A stretch of 64,000 nt of DNA from Nectonema munidae (lineage: Eukaryota > Nematomorpha > Nectonematoida > Nectonematidae), in NCBI GenBank assembly GCA_030549495.1, contig JAUIRK010000090.1, positions 124,001 to 188,000 of the forward strand, written 5' to 3'. The translations under genes and the position numbers were made by a program. Under the pieces are notes generated by a model. That model worked only from the letters and a program-made list of their open reading frames with translations, did not search any database and had not been told where the DNA came from. Below are positions 12,430 to 22,820 of the stretch, one piece after another (position 1 is the first letter of the stretch; each line of letters starts with the position of its first letter).

Positions 12430-12918
12430 ATGAACACATGTAGCGTTAGAAAGAGAAGAAACATGAAAAGAGGAATACCATCATCTACCTTTAACACACA
12501 CACATACAGAAAGTTCAGCATCAATGATAAGACAAAAAGCATAAAGCAGACTTTGAAGAAGGAGAAGGAATGGAGCTTGTACCTGAAAAAAGTACATGAT
12601 TTGGTGCAACAAGCCATGCTACAACAAGAGGTGAAATCAAAGGTGCTGAACGAAAGGATTTCTGATCTACTTGCAAAAGTGATTTTAAAAGCAGAATCGA
12701 GAAAAGAGGTTGAAAAGCAAATTTGTATTGATAAAATACGAAAAGATTTTTTAAAAGTTTGTACTAAAGAAATTGAAGACTTCGAGGCTAATCAATACAC
12801 GCAAAGCAAAAAAATGAGAACACGCAAAAGTGTTCGCATTAGCGATAACAATGAAAAGATTGCTTACCAACAAATCGAGGCTAAAGTTCAGGCCTTAGTT
12901 TCTGAATTATTGCAATGA
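12430..12918 (+). CDS. Small basic coiled-coil protein, function unknown
   Basis: A 162-residue intronless frame. The first 40 residues are basic and Ser/Thr-rich (RKRRNMKRGIPSS; NTHTYRKFS). Residues from about 40 to 118 are rich in Lys, Glu, Leu and Val with heptad-like spacing, and are probably helical or coiled coil. A basic patch (KKMRTRKSVRIS) follows at about 127-138, and a second helix ends the chain. There is no signal peptide, membrane segment or cysteine motif. The ATG directly follows an AG after a pyrimidine-containing tract (TTTTTCCGATAAACAAAG), as at other genes here. Composition is less A+T-biased than the flanks, which favours a real gene. It resembles small nuclear or kinetochore/centrosome coiled-coil proteins only in general character; I cannot name a family. 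Confidence 0.55.
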   Translation: MNTCSVRKRRNMKRGIPSSTFNTHTYRKFSINDKTKSIKQTLKKEKEWSLYLKKVHDLVQQAMLQQEVKSKVLNERISDLLAKVILKAESRKEVEKQICIDKIRKDFLKVCTKEIEDFEANQYTQSKKMRTRKSVRISDNNEKIAYQQIEAKVQALVSELLQ

Positions 12919-13054
12919 ATGCAATTACATTTTTATTTTATAGTAGATCTTTTATTTTAGTAAAGAAATTTTATAATTTACATATTTTTTGTTAGATTCT
13001 ATCATGTTCTCATTTCTTGACATCTGTCTTTATTCTAAAGTAGTAGTCTAGATC

Positions 13055-13100
13055 AGGGCTCAGCAAATTTTGTAGCTGCAGGCCCCATTGAAGTCTAGGG
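13055..13100. repeat. Possible hAT-type element end
   Basis: CAGGGCTCAGCAAATTTTG preceded by GTCTAGAT has the look of a hAT terminus (C-A-G start and an 8-base duplication). No partner end was found, so this is tentative. Confidence 0.25.
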
Positions 13101-13609
13101 AATGTTTAGCGGGATGTAATTAAAATTTTGAAACATTCCAATAAATTGCAAATATCCTTTTCGCTACTACCAGGGCTTCGGAGCCAGAGAAATTGCATGC
13201 ATGGATCGGGAAACATTAAAAATCTTGCTCCTGCAATATTTCGATACCTATATGCTGTATGAAGTGTGGCCAAAAAAAAGATCCATTCTTAAATATATTA
13301 ATATCCTAGCAAGCACTACACTTTGAAATCTACAAAAAAATGTTATTTTCTGGCATGAACTTTAAGAACTGTTTTAGACTAATATTTGGGTGCTGAATCC
13401 AAATCTGATTTCAGATTTGTTCTATCACATCACGTTTTTTGCTATAGGTGCACCCCATTTTCTTAAATCTTAAAGTTTGGACTTCTAAATGTGTTAAGTA
13501 ATGGTGTATTTAAGCCATGATAATATATATTGAAATATATAAGTTTTTTCTTTTTACAGATTGTATTGATAATTTTTGCTAATTTATGATTTAATGATGG
13601 CCACAACAT

Positions 13610-14410
13610 CGCTAGGAAAGTGCTCAAATGATCGAGATATATTTTGCTATATCTGTGGAAACTAATTTGAAGACTCAAAGGCGCAACATTACGAACTTTC
13701 ATAAGAGTGTGTATCTGGCATATTTTAAAGTACCACTTGGAGACCAAGACAAAAGTTAGGCTCCTCATAAAGTGTGCAAGTCTTGTCTAGAAACTTTAGG
13801 GATAGTTCATGGTTGGTTGATATGTGTTGATCTCAAAATGATTAACTTTCTTCCTGGCCAACAAGGTCTACACATAAAACTCGGGGTGATGAAACAGTTT
13901 GTAAAAGCTCTTGATCACAATGGGCAATGCCTTAGTTATATATGTTCAGCATTTCCTGGACTTAGTGAAGAAAAAAAAGCCGGAATATTTGATGGACCTC
14001 AAATCAGAACGTTGATGAAAGATCATCATCGTTTCCTTGCAACAATGACTAAAGAAGAGGCAAGAACTTGGACTGCGTTTTGTAACGTCGTGCAAAATTT
14101 TCTGGGAAACAAGAAAGCTGAAAACTATAAAGAAATTGTTGAATTTAGGTTTGATTTTTTACTTGCCAGCTTTAGGGGTCTTGGATGTAGAATGAGCATC
14201 AAGATTCATTACTTGCATAGCCATTTGGACAAGTTTCCAGAAAATCTTGGAGATGTTAGTGAAGAACAAGGGGAACGTTTTCATAAAGATATTAAAACGA
14301 TGGAAGAACGTTATCAGGACTGATGGGACTCAAGCATGATGGCAGATTTATTGTTGGAGTTTAATAAGAGACAACCCAAAAGTTGTATATCAGAGATCAG
14401 CTAAGAAAAA
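13610..14410 (+). pseudogene. Internally deleted transposon-derived gene, unnamed invertebrate family (copy A)
   Basis: Starts with a Cys-pair finger (FCYICGN at about 13643) and continues with HKSVYLAYFKVPLGDQDKS and HKVCKSCLETL. It then jumps, within a few residues of WLICVDLKMINFLPGQQG, to the C-terminal domain LHIKLGVMKQFVKALD and on to HSHLDKFPENLGDVSEEQGE and RFHKDI. I recall this architecture from many uncharacterised predicted proteins of arthropods and other invertebrates; I do not know an established name. Damage visible here: TAA after the first finger, a frameshift before the HKSVY block, TAG at 13757-13759 where the family usually has Trp, a TGA at the end of RYQD, and loss of the middle of the protein compared with copy B (30.77-32.43 kb, minus). 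The longest intact piece is 13772-14323 (183 codons). Confidence 0.75.
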
Positions 14411-15640
14411 GCGCTTTAAATAATGGTCATTTTGCATTGTTTGTTATTTTTTTGTCATGATAATTTTTTCACTTGTAAATAAATTTACATTTGACTTTAT
14501 TTAAATAAATTAAATACAATTCTTTTCTATCTATATATAACATAAACTAATTTTTTGAAAATCTCAAAAAGCTGATGTGATGGCAAAAAACTGAATTCAT
14601 ATTTGAATTCTACGACTAAAACTTGGTTAGAATCAGCTAAAAAATCTTTCGCCAGAAAAATCGTGTTGACCTGTAACCTCTGTTAAAGATTACATTAAAA
14701 TTATTGTCCATTTTTCAACAATTTTACTTAATTATATTATTTTTAAAATTAATGTACTTTAGGTAGACGTATTTGCTTTAGTTCACTTTTTGAGTCCAAG
14801 AAATGGAAAGAGGTTTTGTTTTATAAATTCATAAAGACAGTGCCGGTTTAACATAGTAGCAGCTGCTACAGGCCCCACGCTTAGTTGAAAAATGCGTCGA
14901 AAAAACCTTTAAAGTTTTCTTCAATTTTTGCTGCATTGCACAAAGATAATTTTGTAAATTAAGTAATTAGCTGATAATTTATAATTGAATTGACTGTGTT
15001 AATTAGATAGAACAAAACTTTTTTTGAAAAAAAATCATTATTAGATAAAATAATTATATCATTCGTAATATTTCTGCCCGAAAGCTAAATAATTTTTTCA
15101 ACTACTTGGAGAAAAATATAATTTTTAATTACACATAGGCTAAAAATGCTCCACCCTGTGACTGGTATGTTTAACTATTGTTAACTACATTGAGGATACA
15201 TAAATTTTAAAACTTATGAACATATAAAATATTTAATTCAATATTGATTTACAAATTTAATTGAGAGCTCCTTGTTGCGTGTTTCTCTCATTGTCTGTCC
15301 TGGATTGTCATAATCGACGAACTTATTGAATTCGTTATGAATTTCTTTTTACCCCACGTTTAAATCTAACATACATTTCATCTTATGCTGAAATTTTACT
15401 CTGAATATATTGATATACTTTCAAATAGTAGTGTTATTACAAAATCCTAAAAAAACATCAGATACATTTTTATAACACTTAAAATTTTCCACACTAAATC
15501 TAGAAAATTTAACAGGGTCACAAAAGGAATAACTCATAAGAAAATTTGTATAAAATAACTGGATATAAATTCTCATAAACACAGTAAAAATTTATTAACT
15601 CTAACAATAAATGTGAAAATTATTTGCAAAAACAAGTGCA
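14411..15640. other. Intergenic DNA, no gene
   Basis: Strongly A+T-rich with no credible coding frame. CAGTGCCGGTTTAAC at about 14840, followed by GCTGCTACAGGCCCC, looks like the end of a hAT-type element. No matching second end is visible. Confidence 0.4.
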
Positions 15641-15654
15641 ATCAATAGAGGAGG

Positions 15655-15735
15655 AATAAAAACCAAAACTTTTTCAAACTCAATCCTTTCTAAAGAATTT
15701 GGGATTGAATCTTCATAAAATGGAAAATTCCATTT
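15655..15735 (-). promoter_or_regulatory. SECIS-like element in the TGR 3' UTR
   Basis: On the minus strand the hairpin core has ATGA (15713-15716) and, across the stem, TGA (15674-15676), which together give the tandem G-A quartet. Between them AGATTCAATCC pairs along 11 positions (two G-U) with GGATTGAGTTT. The apical loop begins CAAATTC and so supplies the unpaired AA at the expected 11-12 bases from the quartet. A shorter TTTT/AAAA stem lies below. It starts about 85 bases after the UGA codon of the gene upstream. Geometry matches eukaryotic SECIS elements that recruit SBP2; I judged it by eye, without folding software. Confidence 0.8.
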
Positions 15736-15795
15736 AAGTTAAGAGAGATATTCCAAAAAGAGTGATTTACTTCTTGCTGTTCATCAGCAAGAAGC

Positions 15796-17655
15796 TTAAC
15801 CTCAGCAGGCAGACTTTTCAACTGACTTTTTAGATCTTTTTGTAATGTCCAAAACAGTGAAGATTTCAGATATAGTAGGATGAATGCCTACTGTTTCATC
15901 TAGATTGCCCTTAGTCATGCCACATTTCATAGCTACAGCATAACCTTGAGTAATTTCTCCAGCATTTGGACTTAACACATGCAAACCAACGACTTTTTCA
16001 TTTTGCGACTTAACAACGATGACTTTACCATAGCATGCATGTTCAGGCCTTCCTTGTACAATAGCCCACTCCAAAGGCTTAAACATTGTATGATAAACGT
16101 CAATGTCTTCTTCTCCAAACTGTTCAATTGCATTTTCTTCAGAAAGTCCAACTGCACCATACTCAAGCGGGGTGAAAACAGTTGTAGGTATATTATTGTA
16201 GTCACAGAGTTCTGTAAAAAAAGTACCCAATCGTCTAGAGAGTAGCTTACCAGCTTGAATGGCAAGAGGCGTCAGTTCAGGTTTTCCATCTGCTATGTCA
16301 CCAAGAGCAAAGATTTTCGGATTAGATGTCTCTTCCTTTTCATTAACATAAATCCTAAAATTTTTAGGATTATATTTGATGTTTGCCTTATCTAAATCAA
16401 GTTCATTAAGCGGTTTTCGACCTACAGCAAAAATAACAGTTTTAAAATGGTCAAATAATACTTCACCATCTTTTTCATAAGTTACTTTGATCAAATCTTC
16501 TTTTGAATCATCATTTTCTAGCTTAATTGGAACTGCTGGTCTAATAAATTTTATACCAAGTGTATTCATATGCTCCCCAACTTTTTCAGACATATCTCTA
16601 TCAAAACCTCTCAATAAAATGGAACGTACCATTACTGATACATCATATCCTAAGGTATGCAAGAAGCCTGCAGTTTCAAGAGATATATATGAAGCCCCAA
16701 TTAATAACGTTTTTCCTGGACTTTCGGGAAGAGTGAACACGTCATCACTTGTTATCCCCAACTCTTTTGCACCAGGAATGTCTGGATATACAGGGCGACA
16801 ACCGGCTGCAATAATAAAGTAATTTGAAGTTATCTTTGTTTTTTTACCCTTTTTATCAACAGTTTCAATAGTGTTTTCATCTAAAAAGCGTGCTTTAGCA
16901 TTTAAATAATTAACTTTTTTATCACGAAGCTCAACTCTATACTTAAAATTAATACTTCTAATATAATTATTAATATTTTCTACTAAAACATTCCAATTAT
17001 GCTTGTGATTACTCGGAGTCCATCCAAAAAATGAAAAATCATGGTTACTTTCCCCCAAAAGTGCAGATTGGTGCATCAACTTTTTAGGAATACATCCAAC
17101 ATTAACACATGTACCCCCAAGACCCCAAACAGTGCCTTTAGGTGTTGGAGAAATAAAATCTAAAACAGCTACTTTATCAAAATATTTAACAGCCTCTTTT
17201 GAAGCAGCAAGCCCACCTGATCCACCGCCGATAACTACAACATCATAATCAAAATTATGTGGAGTATAATTAATAAGTTTCCAAATTTTATCACTCATAT
17301 ATAAACTTTCAACTTCTGATGATCCACCCGCATGTTTCCCCTTTATAAATACATTAGGCACAGTATTTTGAGATGTCAAATCTTTGAGAAAATTTTGAAT
17401 TTCAGAACCATCATCTAATTGATCAAGTTCGCAACTGTTATATGGAATTTTCAATGACATAAATAATTGCTTGAGTTTTTTGCAAAAAGGACAAAACGAT
17501 TTACTAAAGATAAAAACATCAGAACTTTTTATAAAATTATTTACTTTATCTTTCAAGATTTCACTTGATACTGGTGGCATTGTAGAAATTAAATATTTGG
17601 AAAACTTAAATGATAAATGTAAGCTTTTTGAGTTTTTAAACAGAGCTAAGAACAT
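15796..17655 (-). CDS. TXNRD3 / TGR: Thioredoxin-glutathione reductase, selenoprotein (Grx-TrxR fusion)
   Basis: An NADPH-dependent flavoenzyme that reduces both thioredoxin and glutathione disulfide. The glutaredoxin domain (about residues 30-130) carries CPFC at 55-58. The reductase part has the FAD motif VIGGGSGGLA (141-150), the redox pair CVNVGC (Cys183/Cys188) followed by IPKKLMHQ, an NADPH-binding GASYISLE and VRSILLRGFD, and the dimer motif HPTISE. A conventional reading stops after SAC. However, the next codons are TGA (15802-15804), GGT and TAA, giving A-C-U-G at the C-terminus, and a SECIS-like hairpin follows. So UGA should be read as selenocysteine, residue 618 of 619. The usual tetrapeptide is G-C-U-G; here Ala replaces Gly. 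Met1 opens a basic, hydrophobic leader of 25 residues suited to mitochondria, and Met26 (MPPVSS) would give a cytosolic form. An acceptor-like CCGTTCTGTCCTAG ends 16 bases upstream of the first ATG. No coding intron. Confidence 0.96.
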
Positions 17656-18235
17656 AAAACATTTAGGAAACTAGGACAGAACGGAAATAATTAATAAACA
17701 ATTTTTTTTTAATTATTTTGTTTATAGTTTTTAGGTTGTTTGAAGTGTCATCCATACTTAAATTTGTCTAGTGATACCAATATTATTATGTTTTAAAGAC
17801 AATCAGTAATTTTAAGCAAGCCATCTCTATAATCTGCGTCATCACAAATCAAATCAACTATATAAACAAACTTCTATTAGACTCACATTTTTCAATAGAA
17901 AAATAGACTTATTCCAACGGACTTAAAATTTTCATTTTTTCATTAGTCTACCCTTGGAGATTTAAGGATTTCCCCTAAAAATAACTATATTATATGTTCA
18001 TAAAAAGCGGTAGGACTTTTTACCCAAATACACACAAATATATTCTTTATTTATAAATAAAAACTTGAAATTAAAAATGTATTAGATAAATGCTTAAAAT
18101 AAAAGTCACTCAGATATTTAAGTATGCACGAGGGCTGGCAATAGAGTAATGTTATATATTTTTAATGTCTCAAAGACTTTTTTACTTTTAAATATATACA
18201 ATTTTCCCCCTCTTGCTACGCCCCTGAAGTGATGT
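17656..18235. other. Intergenic DNA upstream of TGR
   Basis: A+T-rich 5' flank of the TGR gene with no coding frame. The right edge (18215-18235, CTTGCTACGCCCCTGAAG) resembles the end of a common MITE type that abuts the truncated LINE. Confidence 0.4.
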
Positions 18236-19440
18236 TGATGTGTTTAGTTTTAGTGGTAGTGCAGTTATTCTTTTCCGTGTGAAGTGTATAAGTTTTAGTT
18301 TGTTTGAGCTGAAGGAGACTTATTAGTTGGTGGACATTGTTTGTATTTCTGTGATTAGATTCGCAGTGCGATTGATGTTGTTTAGTTGTAGTGTGTTTAA
18401 GAAGGTGAATAGGATGTCATCAGAGTAGCATTGGGCAAGTTGGATTTTGAGTTGATAAAATTGAGAATAGTGTTAATGAGGATTAGCCATAGGATATATG
18501 ATAGGCTACCCCCTTGAGGAGTGGAGAGAGTTAGTTTCTGAATGTATGTATTGTTGTTATGTAGTAGGCTGAGAATGCGCTTTTGAAGGTAGTTTTATGA
18601 ATTTCATTATGTATGTAGGGTATTTTTTGTCGATGAGGTTGTTGATGATTGCAGGGTGCCATGCTGAGTTGAAAGCATTTTCGATATCAAGAAATGTGGT
18701 TGTTGTTATATTTTGGTTATTTAGTGTTTTTTCTAGGTAAAGGGTTATGCGAGATAGTGCCAATTCGGTGTTTTTATTTGGTAAATTTGCGAATTGGTTC
18801 GGGTGTATTAGGTTATTTTTGAGGATGTAGTAGATCATGCGTTTCGTAGAATTTTTCAATGATTTTGCCTAGGGTTGGTAATAGAGAAATTGGTCGCCAA
18901 TTTTTTTATTGAATTGTGATTTCGGTTTGGTTTGGGGATTAGCACTAGTTTACATATTTTCCAAATATTTGGGAAATAGCTTAGTCTGAGGCAGGCGTTG
19001 AATATGTTAACGAGATGAGGGTGTAGTATGTGGTAGGCTTTCTTCACGTGTTTAATGAAGATGAAGTCAAGGCTGCTAGAAGATTTGGTTTTCATGGAAT
19101 CAATGGTTTTGTTTAGCTCTTTGATTATAATTTCTGGGTGTGAGTTAATGGAGTTATTTAGTAGGTATATTTTTGCTTCCATTCTAATAAGTGTATGGGT
19201 AATATTGTAGGTTACATTAGTGTCGGCGGGAAATAGAGTGTTAAGTGAAGTGTGGTTGATGAATATTGAAACTTGATTATTTAAAAGAAGATTAGAAAGT
19301 GATGCTGTTTTTTGTGTATAAGTTTGTTGATGATTGACGATGGGTTTGTTGGGGTTTGATTACAAAAATGTTTCCAGGTTTGTTTTTTTTAGCTTTTTTA
19401 ATTTCTAATTGATATTGAGTTTAGAGGAAGAAGTAATGTT
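18236..19440 (-). mobile_element. Truncated Jockey-like LINE, reverse transcriptase region (copy 1)
   Basis: Minus-strand pieces at 19182-18856 and 18859-18557, plus sequence down to about 18240, carry ordered RT blocks. These are KLVLIPKPNRN, NQFANLPNKNTELALSR, FLDIENAFNSAWHP, LSTPQGGSLS and finally a YSDDI catalytic box near 18420. Frameshifts and stops break the frame, and both ends are missing. The RT core block is a close paralogue of the one at 20070-20447, so these are two insertions of one family. The catalytic box reads Tyr-Ser-Asp-Asp where LINEs usually have Ala in second position. Confidence 0.8.
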
Positions 19441-19445
19441 GAATG

Positions 19446-20450
19446 TTACTGTAAGAGTTGGTTTTTCTTAGATTTTTTAAGGATTTGCGTAATTGTTTTA
19501 AGGTTGTTTAAAGTACGGTTCCAAAAAGGAGCGTGCTGTCTTTTAGGAAGCTGGTTTGTAGGAGTTTCGACGTGAAAGCTTGCTGTGATGGACTTGTTAA
19601 GTTGAAGAGCAGATGTTTCAAAATTATTTGTTGTTTCTGTGGTCAGGGTGATGTTGTCTAGCTTAGATTTAAAAAGGTGAAGGAATGCTGTCCCGAGTCC
19701 CCATTTGTAGGAAATGGTTTTCTTGAAAGAGAAAATCATAGGTGTGAGTTTAGTGTGTAAGTTTTTGATGTGTGCTAAGAATTTAAGGTTTAATTGAAAA
19801 ATGACTCCGAGATAGTTTATTTGAGTTACTGGTGTGATTGGTGTGAATGATGGCACAACTAAGGGTTGTGGTAAGATTCTTTTCCTAGTGAAATGTATGA
19901 TGTTCAATTTACTCTGGTTAAACTGAATTTTGTATTTAAAGGCTAAGGAATTAATATTCGCCAAAAGGGTGGTGGCACTGTTCAAATTGGTTCCATGGCC
20001 GTAGTTGGAGAAGGTAAAAAATATCGTCAGAGTAGCATTGTGCGAAGTGTGAGTTGGAATTAATGTGATTCAGGAGTGGATTAATGAAGATGAGCAATAA
20101 AATATCTGAGAGGCAACCGCCTTGGGGGTAGAAAGCGAGAGTTGTTTTATGTAAGTGTTGTTGTTGTGATGCAGGATTAGTATGCGTTTGTTGAGGTAGC
20201 TTTGAATGAACTTGCTAAGGTATAAAGTGTCATTGTTCTGGATCAAGTTGAATAGAATTGCGGGATGCCATGCGGAGTTGAAGGCATTATCAATGTCGAG
20301 AAAGGTTTTTGTTGCGATTTTGCGATGCTTTAGTGCGTTTTCTAAGAAGAGAGTTAGGCGTGAGAGGGCAATTTCAGTATTTTTGTTTGGGAGATAGGCA
20401 AATTTATTGGGATGAATGAGATTTGAGAGAGGAAAAAAACTGTTCAAAAT
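19446..20450 (-). mobile_element. Truncated Jockey-like LINE, RT palm to thumb (copy 2)
   Basis: Minus-strand reading runs from NKFAYLPNKNTEIALSRLTL and FLDIDNAFNSAWHP (20447-20070) through a YSDDI box near 20030. It then reaches the segment after the catalytic site at 19985-19446 (FNQSKLNIIHFTRKRI; INYLGVIFQLNLKFLAHIK). The N-terminal endonuclease is absent and frame changes interrupt the sequence. It lies head-to-tail with copy 1 but covers a different, partly overlapping part of the element, so the pair is two insertions and not one split copy. Confidence 0.8.
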
Positions 20451-21321
20451 AAATCTAAAAAAGTTTTTTCAAACACACATTGAAGAAAATAAATTTCTAA
20501 TGAAAAAGAGCTACCAAGAAAGGATCATCATTGAATAAATAGCAAAATTACATACTCTAAAGTATAGAAGATATGAGTTAGTGATACGAGCCAATAATGA
20601 ATTTGTATTCAAAAAGATGGAGGTCCTATCGAGATACATAATTTACTGACAAATGAACTATTTTGAGTGAATTAAACACCTAAATACATATATATATATA
20701 AACTAATGCAATTGTAATGAATATATAAAATGAAACTTCAATATTTAGTAATTTTATGAGTTTATTTATTAAAACTAAAAAATCAAAAGCCTAAAATTAT
20801 TTTCTCTATAGGATAAATTAAATTATCCTATCTAGAAGAATGCCAGATGTCCATATTAGAGCCCTGCGCGGGTCGAAAAATTTTGTCCGCATCCGCCTCA
20901 ACCCGCATTTTGTGAGTCTGCACCCGCATTTTATCAATTTACACCCGAACCGTCCCGCAACTATTGAAACTGCGTTGCCCCGCCTGAAAACTATTCAAAT
21001 TGTGTTGCCCGTCCCACCCCGCAATTAACAAAATAAAATATGCTACACCCACTTCACATCAAATAACATTAGACCTTTATGCGTGCATTAAAATCTTCGC
21101 ACTCGTTTTGACTCACTTTTTGTAAGTTTGCTGTTGCTCTAAGTTTCATTTAATGAATTTGCACCAGCTCTGCCAATCATCTTATCAGTTTGTGTCTGTT
21201 CTGCTCCGTTCGACATTTTATCTAGTTTTATTTTCTGCAGGTATGTCTGCGCCAACTCTCAAAATTAGTAATGTTTAAATCTATTTCCTATTATACATCA
21301 AAATCTTTACTAAATAAATGC
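20451..21321. other. Intergenic DNA with a C-rich repeat fragment
   Basis: 20845-21035 is notably C-rich, with repeated CACCCGCATTTT units and two copies of a CTATT(G/C)AAA(C/T)TG(C/T)GTTGCCC unit. It begins TTAGAGCCCTGCGCGGGTCG, which looks like a hAT-type terminus. The rest is plain A+T-rich DNA. The 62-codon frame on this strand is low-complexity repeat and not a gene. Confidence 0.45.
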
Positions 21322-21426
21322 TTAACCCATTAAGTACCATAAAAATCAGAAGATATCTAAAAAAAAGCAGACGAAGATGAAATTACTTATGTTTTCAAAT
21401 AGAAGTATTGGGACTTAATGGGTTAA
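21322..21426. mobile_element. piggyBac-type MITE (TTAA-flanked)
   Basis: Perfect 14-base terminal inverted repeats, TTAACCCATTAAGT at the left and its complement ending at 21426. They include the TTAA that is the piggyBac target duplication. Length is about 105 bases with no coding capacity. Internal sequence (ATCAGAAGATATC and AAGCAGACGAAGAT) matches a second copy at 54564-54694 in reverse orientation, so this is a repeat family. Confidence 0.75.
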
Positions 21427-21507
21427 GATGTTACTTAATGAAACGCTTATGGAATTGTCATAAATTTAAAGTTGACTATAACGATACATTTTAAATACAG
21501 TCTAAGG

Positions 21508-21834
21508 CAAAAGTCTCCAAATTTTTCAATATAAGGGCCACAAAATATACTTTTCAAATTTATGCGGGCCAAAAAAATAAAAATGAAAAAAAGACAAATC
21601 AGTGCGAGTAATTCAATTTTGTTAGAGTATAAACATGGAAAAATTAAAACATATCTTGCAAAAATTAAGGATAAACTAAATAAATTCCGGCCTTTAATTT
21701 TATGCAACCAAATTAGTGTGACGAATGATTAAAGGCTTTAATTGAATTTAAAAAATTAACAACAAGGATTTGTTTGGTGGGACAGAAAAAGTGGGGACCG
21801 GATGCAGCCGCGAGCAATAGTTTGGAGAGTCCTG
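21508..21834. mobile_element. hAT-type MITE
   Basis: The left end CAAAAGTCTCCAAATTTTT faces the right end, whose complement is CAGGACTCTCCAAACTATT. They are flanked by GTCTAAGG and GTCTAAAA, an 8-base target duplication with 6 of 8 matching. Sequence just inside (GGGCCAC on the left; CGCGGC on the right complement) is typical of hAT ends. It is 327 bases with no transposase. Confidence 0.65.
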
Positions 21835-22340
21835 GTCTAAAACATAATACCTTATATATCAAGAAAATTATTACATATGTTATATTTTTGAAAGGTAAAT
21901 GAGTAAAAAACATAAAACTAATTTAGTTTATTTCAAGGCACTGTTTAAAAACAAAATGTCATTGACGTTACTTGATTTTAACGAAGATCTCCTTGCTGAT
22001 ATTAAGTGACCAGCAAGACTAAAATTGCACTCACTTGTTGCGCTAGTTTCCAAAATTGATAGAATATTACTAGCAATTTGTAAAAGATGTGGAAATGTTG
22101 AGCAATTCTCTTTCCACCAATTTAAAACAGAAATAAACTTTTCAACTTATATTGCTGATATTGTTGTAATTCGTTGCAATGAACCTCTTCAATTTCATCA
22201 TCAAACTCATTAACGTTTGTTGAGTATGGCGTTTTTGTAGAATAAAATTAAGTTTTGGAGGAAGCTTGAATTGTTTGCCACCCTATTCGTGAAGAAAGGT
22301 TGCAGAGTTGTTTGGAAATATATTTTAAAACAAGTTTTTA

Positions 22341-22402
22341 AGAGTCGGGAGCATTGGTGATCGAACCCGTGAACTTCAACTATTAAGCTAAGAGATAAAC
22401 CC
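22341..22402 (-). repeat. tRNA-like pol III promoter remnant
   Basis: On the minus strand an A-box-like TAGCTTAATAG and a B-box GGTTCGATCAC lie in the right order, inside a tRNA-like frame (GGGTTTA at the 5' end, TGCTCCC at the 3' end). The interval between the boxes is too short for an anticodon arm, so this is a deleted tRNA or the head of another SINE, not a working tRNA gene. Confidence 0.4.
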
Positions 22403-22507
22403 TAAAAATAATTTAGGCTTATATTTTTTATTTCTTAACTAAGAATAAATTTAAATACTATTTATATACAAACAAAAGCTTAAAATACAAAAAAAAAGCG
22501 ATAAGAG

Positions 22508-22820
22508 TTGTTTTCAATCATACTACTGCTATTTTTTTGGGATAATCAACTATTTAAAGTTTGTGATATTTACAAAGTTCAACTAAATATCTTTATCTGG
22601 AAAGTTTTCAACGGAGGTCTACCCACATTTTTCAATGACTGGTTCACTTTCAACCTCAACCTTCAAAGCTACTCTAAACGATTCATGTTCAGACTTCAAC
22701 TGCCTTCCTACAATCTTCTAAAAATTTTGTAACGATGAATCAAAAATTGGAATGATTTTTTAATGAATTTTTCGCACTTTCCGTCTTCCCTTCCTCTTTT
22801 CAAAACTGAATTGAAAAGAA
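22508..22820 (+). mobile_element. 3' end of a CR1-like LINE (fragment)
   Basis: Open frame WDNQLFKVCDIYKVQLNIFI followed by FNGGLPTFFNDWF, then, after a stop, IKNWNDF and FKTELKRNSISKYE. This is the C-terminal tail typical of CR1/L2-like reverse transcriptases; compare LLKVKDIYELKL in the element at 36.5 kb. Only the tail survives, as expected for 5'-truncated retrotransposition. Confidence 0.6.

Noticed and set aside
15802-15804. TGA as the true stop of TGR
   Set aside because: TGA is followed by GGT TAA, giving the C-terminal Cys-Sec-Gly, and a SECIS-like hairpin lies downstream.
15979-16245. 88-codon open frame on the plus strand
   Set aside because: Exact antisense of the TGR coding region; codon shadow.
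18236-20450. A single Jockey-like LINE spanning both RT pieces
   Set aside because: The RT core block is present twice with different sequence, so there are two insertions.
22341-22402. A functional tRNA gene on the minus strand
   Set aside because: A- and B-box-like motifs exist, but the spacing leaves no room for an anticodon arm, and the acceptor stem does not pair well.
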